DNA of 64,000 nt. It comes from Pachysolen tannophilus NRRL Y-2460 (lineage: Eukaryota; Ascomycota; Pichiomycetes; Alaninales; Pachysolenaceae). Under the pieces are notes generated by a model, which was given only the letters and a program-made list of their open reading frames with translations, did no database searches and had not been told where the DNA came from. Shown in pieces: positions 51,462-60,389 of the stretch. The stretch spans positions 502,673 to 566,672 of the forward strand of contig KV454015.1 in the NCBI GenBank assembly GCA_001661245.1, in the 5' to 3' direction. Position numbers and translations under genes: made by a program. Positions within the stretch are counted from its first letter, which is position 1. Every line of letters starts with the position of its first letter.

Positions 51462-51866
51462 ATTCAACTCTTTCAAAGACCTACCAATACCTATCTATAT
51501 ATATATATATAAATCAATTATTATCAACCTTAAAAGAAGGTTTACTAGTACTATTTAATAGTACTAATAAACCAAAGGAAAGAAAAAACTTCTCCGTTTT
51601 GCATATGTTTTCTCCTGGTTGGAAAATCCAAAATTCTCCGTACCGTTTCCGGAAAACATTTGAGTTTGTTTTCTCCTTTTTGGAGATTTTTGTTTTTTTT
51701 TATTTTCTCCGTATCTCCGCCTTTTCTTCTCCGTTTAGATAACGAGTATATAAAATTTTAGGATACGGAAGAGGTGAATAAATACCAGCGAGTATTTAAT
51801 CAATTTAATCATATTATTCATTTGTATTATTCCAAGATCAGATAGTGGCTTGGTGGTATATGGAAG
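51462..51866. other. Divergent promoter of the YJR142W-like gene and TSC1
   Basis: This 405-base promoter has a 9-base inverted repeat (TAGTACTAT-TTA-ATAGTACTA, about 51546-51566), four copies of TTCTCCGT between 51590 and 51734, and a short uORF ATG (51860) that overlaps the TSC1 start. Confidence 0.7.
51590..51734 (+). promoter_or_regulatory. Cluster of four TTCTCCGT words
   Basis: Exact copies lie at 51590-51597, 51634-51641, 51705-51712 and 51727-51734. Partial copies (TTCTCC near 51610 and 51670, ATCTCCGCC at 51714) and one reverse-strand TGGAGA lie among them. A repeated CTCCG core in one promoter suggests a multi-site binding region. I do not know the factor. Confidence 0.6.
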
Positions 51867-51901
51867 ATGTCGGTGAAAACGCTGGTGAAGCTATTAGATG
51901 A
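51860..51901 (+). other. 13-codon uORF overlapping the TSC1 start codon
   Basis: The ATG at 51860 opens a short frame (MEDVGENAGEAIR, stop at 51899-51901) in a different phase. It begins 7 bases before the TSC1 ATG and ends inside the coding region. Scanning ribosomes meeting the first ATG would bypass TSC1, so it may lower TSC1 translation. The sequence shows it directly; the effect is inferred. Confidence 0.5.
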
Positions 51902-54869
51902 TGTTTTTCAGAAGAATAATAGCAGTGCGAGGGGTGAATTGATGGCGACTTTAAATCAAGTGGCCGAGACTTATATTACTTATGATTTAATAACGAGTGA
52001 TTTTAGACCAATAATCGATAAATTGTATGATATCTATGAGAACTCAACATTGACCTCTAATTTAGAGGATGAGATTTTGTTTATTGAAGTTTTGAACGTC
52101 TTAGGGGGTTGTTTTATTGATTATGATTCAATTCAGCTATTCGTCAAGAGATATATTAAGTATTCTATAGATAGTGCTGGATATGATTTAAAACTTTGTT
52201 CTTTATCAAGAAGTTTTATTTTGAAATTAACACTAATTGGGAATTTAGAAGGGAACAAAATTGGTAATAGTGATGATCAATATTTCAAATTGAAAAAATT
52301 TATTTCGGACAGCGTTTTAAATTATTTAATTGAAATTTATTTAAATAAGATTGATATAATAGATGAAAAAATTGATAGATCAACACAGGATTATGAAGAG
52401 AGAAGGCGGTTTTTGATTTTGAACTGTAAAGACTTGTTGGTCGCACATGGAATCAAAGAAACCAAAAATTTATTAATAAAGATAGATGATCACTTGGTTC
52501 ATAAAGAGTCTAGACTAAGAGCGTTAAAATTATTATCATCACTAGTGGCGGCACTGCCGCCTGATTTATATCAGATATTGGATACCAAAATGTTTGATAA
52601 TTTACTCAACTGTTTATGTTATGATAACTCAAGCTATTCAGTATCGGCCGCCAACTCGATATTGGTGATGTTATTACCTCATGTTTGTAGAGGTTTGAAT
52701 CCATATTTAATGGTGCTATTTGTAATATATTGTAGATTATTATGTTGGAATTTACAAGTTGAAGCATTTGAAGATGAAAATTATGATGACACTCCTCAAA
52801 CAGAAAAATTGAATCCAATGGATAGTCAAAATTATGATAATAATGAATGGGAAATATTAGAAATGGAAGATGATGAAAATACTAATACAAGTATCGAAGT
52901 TTACAATTATAAAAAATTATTTACTTACTTGTATGGGTTATATCCAATGACTTTTTTAAATTTTATCAAGAATCCATTAAAGTTTCTTGAATTAAACACA
53001 GAAAAGAATAATTTCACAAGTCAAATTAATAGTATAATATCAAATGAAAAATTTGATGAATATGAAATCAGAGTGATATCTAAGGAATTACTTAAATGTT
53101 ATGCCATCCATGAAAATTTTTTCAACTATCTTACTTACGAAGAAGAGTTAAATGATGAACAAAGATGGAACCGATTAGGTAACTTTGAAGATATAGCAGT
53201 AGCTTGTTTATCTTTAGATCAATACTCATTTCTTAAAGTTCCAGAAAATAATTATGGAGAAAATGAAATGAACAGTAACTTAACTTCATCTTTCATTCAA
53301 ACAACCCCTTCAACTCAACAACAACAACAACAACTATCATTCAACAATAAACTCTCTAGTTCCACATCTATTGCTTCAAACCCCAAACTGTTGTTAGACT
53401 ACCAGGTACTGGGTGACGATATAAATAATTTAATGGAATCACACAGACAATTATACTCTCATGGAACTGCTATAAGAAAAATGTCGAGCTCATCGTCATC
53501 TGCAATAAGTAACAGTAATTCAAGGAAATGTTCAATTATTAGCAATAACTTGGATGGAGAACAAAATACCAGTGCGATCAATACCAGTTATCAAGGAACA
53601 GCATTGGATTTTTACAAGCGTGAATTATTATTAATGAAAAATGAATTAGAATTCACTAATTATCTAAAAGATTTGAACAAGTTGAAATTGAAGAATCTTC
53701 AAGAGGAAGTATTTAAAAGTTCCAAAGATTCTGTATCATTAGAGAATTCGTTAATGAATTTAAGATTAATAACTAATAAGAATGAAAAATTATTAATAGA
53801 TTTGAACAAGTTAAAAGATGAATTTAATAAATTCAAAAATGATAGATTGAAATATGAAGAGTTAATTTTGAATAAAAACAAGGGTCTCAAGAAATCAAAT
53901 GAAGAGTTTTCAGCCAAAATAGATGATCTCATAAGGGAAAATAAGAGTTTGAATGATCATACAGATAAATTCCAAAAACAACTAATTTCAAAAGATGATG
54001 AAATATTCAAATTACAAATGACATTAAAAGATACTGAAGAAATATTCCAAAATATCAGCGGAGAAAAGGAAAATAACAAGAATAATTCGGAAAATGTTGA
54101 TAAAACACTGGAAACACATTTGGGGGTCGATGTTGTTAATGATTTAAAAAATGAGAATCGAAATTTAATTTTGGAATTAGACTTGAAAAATTCTCAAATT
54201 GAATCTTTGAAAAACGATTACAACAATAAAATAAATTTGCTAAAATTTGACAATAGTTCATTATCAGAAAAGATTAAAGATTTGAAGGCAGACCACAGTG
54301 AATATTTCCAAAAGATTATCAAATCTTACGAATTCAAAATTGATGAATTATCTAGAAATCTAAAATTAGTTCAATCCTCACTTTATCTGAAAGAAAAGAA
54401 ATTGATTACCTTAACCACTACACAGCCAATACCAATTAACACTAACTCGAATACAAGTAATAATAGTAGATCAGATGCTACTTCTAGTATTAGTAAAAAC
54501 ACCAGTCACGTCAATAGCAACAGTAATAATACCTCACTATTGGGTTATGATAGACCAGTTCTGGTCAACTCAGAGTCTTTTATGGGAAACTTTTCATCAG
54601 ATCATTATGGAGACATTGATAACCGCATATTTGAAAGCAATCCACCAAAGACATCGTATTTGAATGCATATGGAGTTAAACATAACATTGATCGCAACGG
54701 CGTCAATAATAGCAATGTTGGACGCTCGGCACGTCATTTGAATGGGTTAGCCAGTAATTTTTCATCTTCTACGAATGGTGGAAATGGTTCCAGTAACACT
54801 AATTCTAATGTCATTAAAGGTAGAGGTGGATTACAAACTAAAACGAGCAAGAAAGCTAACTGGATGTAG
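51867..54869 (+). CDS. TSC1: Hamartin (Tsc1) homologue
   Basis: The protein has 1000 residues from ATG 51867. The N-terminal 300 residues are a helical repeat domain with the hamartin signature: SVSAANSILVMLLPHVCRGL followed by NPYLMVLFVIYCRLLCWN. A poly-Gln and Ser-rich linker lies near 485-560. A long coiled coil spans about 590-850 (TALDFYKRELLLMKNELEF, LKLKNLQEEVF and onward), as in Tsc1 proteins. The C-terminus is Asn/Ser-rich. Tsc1 stabilises Tsc2, the GTPase-activating protein for Rheb, and so restrains TORC1. S. cerevisiae lacks this complex, whereas Candida-type yeasts and S. pombe keep it. Primary sequence is divergent outside the hamartin core, so the name rests on that motif and the coiled-coil layout. 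Confidence 0.83.
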   Translation: MSVKTLVKLLDDVFQKNNSSARGELMATLNQVAETYITYDLITSDFRPIIDKLYDIYENSTLTSNLEDEILFIEVLNVLGGCFIDYDSIQLFVKRYIKYSIDSAGYDLKLCSLSRSFILKLTLIGNLEGNKIGNSDDQYFKLKKFISDSVLNYLIEIYLNKIDIIDEKIDRSTQDYEERRRFLILNCKDLLVAHGIKETKNLLIKIDDHLVHKESRLRALKLLSSLVAALPPDLYQILDTKMFDNLLNCLCYDNSSYSVSAANSILVMLLPHVCRGLNPYLMVLFVIYCRLLCWNLQVEAFEDENYDDTPQTEKLNPMDSQNYDNNEWEILEMEDDENTNTSIEVYNYKKLFTYLYGLYPMTFLNFIKNPLKFLELNTEKNNFTSQINSIISNEKFDEYEIRVISKELLKCYAIHENFFNYLTYEEELNDEQRWNRLGNFEDIAVACLSLDQYSFLKVPENNYGENEMNSNLTSSFIQTTPSTQQQQQQLSFNNKLSSSTSIASNPKLLLDYQVLGDDINNLMESHRQLYSHGTAIRKMSSSSSSAISNSNSRKCSIISNNLDGEQNTSAINTSYQGTALDFYKRELLLMKNELEFTNYLKDLNKLKLKNLQEEVFKSSKDSVSLENSLMNLRLITNKNEKLLIDLNKLKDEFNKFKNDRLKYEELILNKNKGLKKSNEEFSAKIDDLIRENKSLNDHTDKFQKQLISKDDEIFKLQMTLKDTEEIFQNISGEKENNKNNSENVDKTLETHLGVDVVNDLKNENRNLILELDLKNSQIESLKNDYNNKINLLKFDNSSLSEKIKDLKADHSEYFQKIIKSYEFKIDELSRNLKLVQSSLYLKEKKLITLTTTQPIPINTNSNTSNNSRSDATSSISKNTSHVNSNSNNTSLLGYDRPVLVNSESFMGNFSSDHYGDIDNRIFESNPPKTSYLNAYGVKHNIDRNGVNNSNVGRSARHLNGLASNFSSSTNGGNGSSNTNSNVIKGRGGLQTKTSKKANWM

Positions 54870-55849
54870 GAGTCTTAATAATGGTGTACTTTATTTTAGC
54901 GTATTGTGTTAAACTTTATGAATTAACAATATATGTATATGTATATATAACTAACAAATGTAAATGATTACAAAGATAGATAGAAAACCTGGTCTGTTCG
55001 TACTTATTTAACTCATCTCTTATCGCTTTCGTGTAATGATGTAAGTTCTCTTTTTTTGCATTAAACTATACCTTCCTTTTTTAGAAGATTTGCAGCTGCA
55101 TGAATAGTTATCATGAATATAACAAAATGACCTTTAGCTTATTCGAAGTTTATTGAAAGACAAAATGAGGAAGTGTCGGGGCAATATTTATTTAGTTTTT
55201 TCTTTATCCTTAGCTAGTCAATATTTGAAGTCAACTTCTTTGTAACTCTCTGGGGAAAAAAAAACGAAAGCGGTATTTAATAACTAACCCCTTATTAAAG
55301 GGGTATTAATCGCTTAAAAATACATGCATAAACGATTTTACCCCTTTTTTTTTACATTCATGAAATTACAAGAAAGGCTAACTATTCTCAAAAGGAAGAA
55401 GTCAAAATGCACCTATCGGTAACTAAAAGTGGATGGAAAGGTTAGCAATTAAAATTCAAAGTATGAAGTATGACATTTGATTTCGAGTTACCTTTTTACA
55501 AGTCTCTCCATGCGGCTGAATTTTTCTTTGACTTTCTTTTTTTGAACTGGCGACAGTCGAAATTTAAAAGCTACATCTTAGTTCCAATCTCCTTGATTAT
55601 GTCATAGAATAGTTTAAGCAGTTGATGATCAGAATAGTGATTATTCAATCTAAACTTTATTTGCAGATGCCAGATTATACAAAATGATGGGAAGAACGGA
55701 TGAGTATTTAAATGTGAATTTTTCTTTAAAAAAGCAGATGTAGAGAAAAGTAAGTCACTATTTTATTTTTTGCTTTCAACAGATTGTTTTCTATCTTCCC
55801 TTGGACGATTTTGTGCTAAGTTTTGGGTTATCTTTGTTAATTCTAAAAG
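54870..55849. other. Long promoter region of the Rua1-type gene
   Basis: This 980-base spacer holds the inverted STRE pair at 55287-55304, another CCCCT near 55340, and a short T-tract. No open frame of note and no RNA gene was seen. The length and the STREs suggest a regulated promoter. Confidence 0.6.
55287..55304. promoter_or_regulatory. Inverted STRE pair (ACCCCTT-ATTA-AAGGGGT)
   Basis: Perfect 7-base arms contain two AGGGG cores facing each other. A third CCCCT lies about 40 bp further on. They sit about 550 bp upstream of the zinc-protein ATG. A stress-response role is inferred from the motif. Confidence 0.5.
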
Positions 55850-57256
55850 ATGGTGTCAGCTTTCAAACCTTTAGTTTTGAAGACATCAGAAAGGTATAAT
55901 CACAATACTATCGAACATCAAAAAGATTCTCAGCCATTCTATTTACCTAAAAAGAAACAGTATGTAACTGAAGACTTCACTCACAACAATACCACCAAAA
56001 AGATAATCAAGCAAGAGCCGGATATGCTTGATTTGGTCAATCAAAATTTAACGAAATCGTCAGGTCGTAGTTTGAATGATCACATATATTCGATAGGAAA
56101 GGAAACTTCATATTTTTACTATACGTTTGTTGTTTTACAAGAAAAATTAAGAAACAGCTTCAACTTTAGTAGAGACAAATTTTCAGATTGTTCTAAATTA
56201 CAAAAACGCAATTATGACAAAGGGATTGAAGAACTAAGTCAAACTTTTCTGCAAAATTTCTTACAGGCAAGAAAAGATCAAACTTCTAACATTTCCGATG
56301 ACTTGATTTCAAGAACGCAGATGGTAATATCAAATTCAAGTAAAGAGAGACTAGAGAAAAAGGTAAAGTTCAGAGAACCTTTGGTTGTTGAAACAAATAA
56401 TGATCAAAAAGAAAATGAGAACCAAGGATTGGAATATGTCCAAGGGGAATTTATAACTGGCTCCAAGATAAGTTCCTCTGCTTTAACTACACCTAATCCA
56501 GTTGTGATACCAAAAACTTCCATACCTCAACTAGAATCAAATTCAATAAAAATTCCTGACAGTATTAATATAGAATTGCCAAGAACTCCAAGTGGTAGTA
56601 AGAGAAATGGAGCAATTTCATTGAAAAACCTTAAAAAATTGAAAAAATCACCTGAAAGGCACAAAAGTCAACCAGGACCGGCAGAACTAATAAAGAAAAT
56701 AGAACCTTCAAATTTTCTACCACTTTCCACTTTTAGAGTAAAAAATTCTTTTAATATCAAACATTTTACTGATGATGAAGAATACACTTATGAATCAACC
56801 ACAGATGATCCAAATACATTAACTCCATATGAAACTTTGATTAAGCAAGTTCCTAGAGCAGTTGGAAAAAACGGTAAAAAGAAACCAAATGGGCTCTGTC
56901 CTTACTGTGAAGTCCCCACTTTCAACGAGTTCAAAAACTCAAGCTACTTACATCACTTGAACAAACAACATGGTATTTTCTCCAATGGTGAGTTCATGCC
57001 TGACCCAATTGATTTCGGACTTTACCGCAGCGCTACTAAAGATAAAGGAATCAAGATCTTTGAAGGTCACAGATGTCCTTATCCTGATTGTGATGTGGTT
57101 TGCAGAATCTCAAGAGAAGGAAAAGGCAGTAGCATGAAGAATAGGTTTTTGGAATACTTGAGGCATACACTGGATGTGCATAAAAGGGGTAAAAAATTGG
57201 ACATCAAACGTAAAAGGGAATCAAAAGAACTGGACAAAACAGCTGCTCTCTTTTGA
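55850..57256 (+). CDS. Rua1-type C-terminal zinc-binding regulator
   Basis: The protein has 468 residues from ATG 55850. The C-terminal part (about 330-450) matches the Rua1 C-terminal family of fungal transcription regulators. It has GLCPYCEVPTFNEFKNSSYL, HHLNKQHGIFSNGEF, then GHRCPYPDCDVVCRI and a final RFLEYLRHTLDVHKRGKK. The Cys/His spacing (CPYC...HHL...H and CPYPDC...H...H) would bind two zinc ions. The N-terminal 300 residues are polar without a clear domain and have TP/SP-rich stretches (ELPRTPSGSKRNG). In Ustilago, Rua1 regulates glycolipid genes, but yeast members are uncharacterised, so the target genes are unknown. Confidence 0.75.
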   Translation: MVSAFKPLVLKTSERYNHNTIEHQKDSQPFYLPKKKQYVTEDFTHNNTTKKIIKQEPDMLDLVNQNLTKSSGRSLNDHIYSIGKETSYFYYTFVVLQEKLRNSFNFSRDKFSDCSKLQKRNYDKGIEELSQTFLQNFLQARKDQTSNISDDLISRTQMVISNSSKERLEKKVKFREPLVVETNNDQKENENQGLEYVQGEFITGSKISSSALTTPNPVVIPKTSIPQLESNSIKIPDSINIELPRTPSGSKRNGAISLKNLKKLKKSPERHKSQPGPAELIKKIEPSNFLPLSTFRVKNSFNIKHFTDDEEYTYESTTDDPNTLTPYETLIKQVPRAVGKNGKKKPNGLCPYCEVPTFNEFKNSSYLHHLNKQHGIFSNGEFMPDPIDFGLYRSATKDKGIKIFEGHRCPYPDCDVVCRISREGKGSSMKNRFLEYLRHTLDVHKRGKKLDIKRKRESKELDKTAALF

Positions 57257-57622
57257 CTAGAACATACATACATACGTACATATATGTATATATATATATA
57301 TAGATTAAAAAGACAAACACTGACTTACCAATACTCTGATACCAACTTTCTTGGAGCCAGGAAGCAATAAAGGACTAATACAAACACGAATTCAAGTCAT
57401 AATCTCCACAAAGGTCGAATAGTAGCAACATAGTAAAGGGTGTCACGACACTACATATATGTGTCACGTGTCATGGCATCTGTTGCTCACTATTTTTTTG
57501 AAAAGATAAAAGGTTTTCCCCTCTTATCTTTTAATAATCATTCCATTTATATGAAGATACTTTGAAATAGATCAAGATATGATTTTGGTTATAGGGATTT
57601 GTATTTAGGGTTCAGTTAGATT
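57257..57622. other. Intergenic: promoter of the peroxisomal ABC transporter
   Basis: It holds a short TACATA repeat after the upstream gene and two GTGTCACG words exactly 21 bases apart (57440-57447 and 57461-57468), the second being part of TCACGTG. No gene is supported. Confidence 0.65.
57440..57470. promoter_or_regulatory. Paired GTGTCACG words, one forming a TCACGTG E-box
   Basis: GTGTCACG at 57440 is part of an inverted GTGTC-AC-GACAC, and the copy at 57461 continues into CACGTG (57465-57470). The spacing is two helical turns. Cbf1-type binding is the simplest reading. It is about 150-180 bp before the PXA start. Confidence 0.45.
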
Positions 57623-60220
57623 ATGGATGGATTAAAGAAAGTGTATGGTAATTATAGTGGGTTGATACTTAGTAGGTCAATTGTGAATTTTTACTATGGA
57701 AAGAGAAATATTATATTGAAATCATTTTATTTGCTATTGTTGGTATACACAGTTATTGGGAGTACAAGCAAGAGAGAGGATAAGAATAGTCATTATAAAG
57801 AAACTAAAAATGGGTTGGTAAAGGAGGGAAAGAGTGTGAGTGAGAGTGAGAATAAGAGGACAAGGAACGTGGGGATCATTAAAAAATCATCATTGCTTAA
57901 ACTTATCTTATCAATTATTAGTGTAAATAAGTTTGGTTATATAAAGGCGAATTCAGTTCTTGGAGTTTTAGCCTTGGAGATTTTTCTATTAATTTCTCGA
58001 GCTTTTTTAACATTAAAAGTTGCTTCTTTGGATGGGGTTTTAGTTTCTGCTTTGGTTTCGAAAAAATACAAGAAATTCTTTTCAAATTTACTCTTTTGGA
58101 TGCTGCTAGGTGTACCTGCATCTTTAACAAATTCATTATTGGCATTTTCAGAAAAGATATTATCAAAAAATATAAGAACTAATCTAACCAAGAATTTGCT
58201 TAATGACTATTTACCGGATGATGATAAGAGTACTTTATACAAGTTACTTAATAGAACAAGCACTACAAATGATGCGTTGAGCAGATCTCAAAATCATGAT
58301 TCAAAGCAAGAAAATTTAACATTAATTAATGACCCAAATCAAAGAATAACAACAGATGTTGAAAAATTTTCAAATTCTTTGGCTTCTTTACCTTCACAGT
58401 TACTTAAACCCTCATTAGACCTATTATTATGTGCTAATCGATTAGCAACAGCAGGCAAGAATTCTGCAGAAGGTGTAGTATTTCTTGGGTTAATTATTCA
58501 TTTGTCAACTATATTATTGAAATCTATAACTCCAAATTTTATCAAATTATCACGCAAGGGTAATGAATTGGAAAATAATTTTCATATGTTTCATTCAAAA
58601 ATTGCACATAATAGCGAAGAGATTGCCTTAACTAGAGGGCATAGAAGAGAATTGGATTTGATCGATATAGCTTATTATGAATTGGAGAAATTTAAAAGAT
58701 TAGAGCTTAGAAGATTGGCATTTTATGATTTAATGATGAACTTTATTGTCAAATATTTTTGGGGAGCTTCTGGTTTAGTTTTATGTTCTATACCCATTTT
58801 TTCTCAAAAATTGACGGGGGTTAAAGTAGATACAGATTATATATCAGCAAATTTCATAACTAATAGAAGGTTATTACTCAGTGCCTCTGGTTCATTAGGA
58901 AGATTAATTCACAGTAAGAAAAATGTTCAGAATTTAATTGGATATACGGCCAAGATTATTGAATTTCAAACGGTTCTAGACGAAATAAATTCAGAGAAAA
59001 GAATTGAACACAAGATTAATAGTTATGAGGGTGTAACATCATTCGTTGATGAACATAAAAAGTCAAACTTTAAGGCATTATTTGATTATATTACTACACC
59101 TTTTGAAATTTTAAGACCCGTACTTAAGGCTAGTACTCCCACCTTTTTGAGTAACTCTGAATCATCTTCAGGAGCAAGGGCTTCTAGTTTGGAGGAAAAA
59201 GAACAACCTTTAATTAGTGGTCCTAGGATTTTTTATGGAGACGAAATTACTTTTGATAGGATACCTTTGATAACGCCAAGTGGTAACTTATTAGTCAAAG
59301 ACTTGTCATTTTCAATTAAGGCCAAAGATAATTTATTAATAATTGGTCCTAATGGCTGTGGAAAATCATCTTTATTTAGAATATTAGGTGGATTATGGAC
59401 GGTAGAAGAACCGGGAAAGTTAACTATTCCTTATAATAAGAAAGATTTATTTTACTTGCCTCAAAGAGCTTATTTAACCATGGGTACTTTGAAAGAGCAA
59501 ATAATTTACCCCGATTCCATTGAAATGTTTAATGCAGGTATAGAGAAAGCAATGAAGTCGCCTGATAGTATAAAAATTGTTAAAGATGAGAAGTATTTAG
59601 TTCAGTTATTGAAAGTTGTTCATTTAGAACATTTAGTTGACGACTGTTTAACTTTAATTAAGCAAAATAATCAATATTCAGAGTCTAACTTAATAGATAA
59701 TGATGTTTCTGCTTCTTTGGATTTACCTCGAAAATGGTCAGATGTACTATCTGGTGGTGAACAACAAAGATTGGCATTAGCAAGATTGTTTTACCACGAA
59801 CCAAAGTTTGCTGTGCTAGATGAATGTACCTCTTCAATTTCCCCGGAATTAGAGCAAGAATGTTACGAGTATGCTATTTATCATTTAAACATTACCGTCT
59901 TGTCAGTATGTCACAGAACTTCTTTGTGGAAGTTTCACAATCATTTGTTGAAATTTGATCATGATGAAAGTAACAATGTAGTAGGAACAGTTAAGTTTAC
60001 CAAGTTCGACCCAATAACAAGATTAAAATATTACAATGAAAAACTCGAGAATGATAAGGAATTGAAAGATTTAGAGAACATATCAAGAAGGTTAGACGAT
60101 TTGAAAAAAATACAAGATGATCAAAGAAGTTTAAGTAGCTTGAGTTTGATGGACATGCAATCATCTTCCATTGCTTCAGAAAATAAGAGTATCGAAGGTA
60201 AAAGAAATGTAATAGGTTAA
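57623..60220 (+). CDS. PXA1/PXA2: Peroxisomal ABC half-transporter (ABCD family, Pxa1/Pxa2)
   Basis: The protein has 865 residues from ATG 57623. A membrane domain spans about 90-420. It includes the ABCD-type EAA-like motif NSEEIALTRGHRRELDLID and the segment DPNQRITTDVEKFSNSLASL found in ALDP relatives. The nucleotide-binding domain has Walker A IIGPNGCGKSSLF (about 573), the signature VLSGGEQQRLALARLF (about 708), Walker B FAVLDECTSSIS (about 731), and an H-loop CHRTS. S. cerevisiae Pxa1 (870) and Pxa2 (853) pair to import long-chain acyl-CoA into peroxisomes for beta-oxidation. I cannot tell which partner this is. The C-terminus carries an extra charged coil region (KDLENISRRLDDLKKIQDD). 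Confidence 0.92.
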   Translation: MDGLKKVYGNYSGLILSRSIVNFYYGKRNIILKSFYLLLLVYTVIGSTSKREDKNSHYKETKNGLVKEGKSVSESENKRTRNVGIIKKSSLLKLILSIISVNKFGYIKANSVLGVLALEIFLLISRAFLTLKVASLDGVLVSALVSKKYKKFFSNLLFWMLLGVPASLTNSLLAFSEKILSKNIRTNLTKNLLNDYLPDDDKSTLYKLLNRTSTTNDALSRSQNHDSKQENLTLINDPNQRITTDVEKFSNSLASLPSQLLKPSLDLLLCANRLATAGKNSAEGVVFLGLIIHLSTILLKSITPNFIKLSRKGNELENNFHMFHSKIAHNSEEIALTRGHRRELDLIDIAYYELEKFKRLELRRLAFYDLMMNFIVKYFWGASGLVLCSIPIFSQKLTGVKVDTDYISANFITNRRLLLSASGSLGRLIHSKKNVQNLIGYTAKIIEFQTVLDEINSEKRIEHKINSYEGVTSFVDEHKKSNFKALFDYITTPFEILRPVLKASTPTFLSNSESSSGARASSLEEKEQPLISGPRIFYGDEITFDRIPLITPSGNLLVKDLSFSIKAKDNLLIIGPNGCGKSSLFRILGGLWTVEEPGKLTIPYNKKDLFYLPQRAYLTMGTLKEQIIYPDSIEMFNAGIEKAMKSPDSIKIVKDEKYLVQLLKVVHLEHLVDDCLTLIKQNNQYSESNLIDNDVSASLDLPRKWSDVLSGGEQQRLALARLFYHEPKFAVLDECTSSISPELEQECYEYAIYHLNITVLSVCHRTSLWKFHNHLLKFDHDESNNVVGTVKFTKFDPITRLKYYNEKLENDKELKDLENISRRLDDLKKIQDDQRSLSSLSLMDMQSSSIASENKSIEGKRNVIG

Positions 60221-60389
60221 GAACGGAAATCAATTTTTTAAACAAATTATTTATTGCTATTCATGTATAAAACATCCCAAAAACTTTTTTTATTTCTATA
60301 AAATTAAAATGTAATCAATACGGTCCAATAGATTATTTAAAATAAAACATATAATTCCTGCTTTTTTTGCTATATTTTTTTTTTTTTTT

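Noticed and set aside
57463-57472. Centromere CDEI-like TCACGTG
   Set aside because: No adjacent long AT block followed by a CDEIII-type element is present. It is better read as an E-box.
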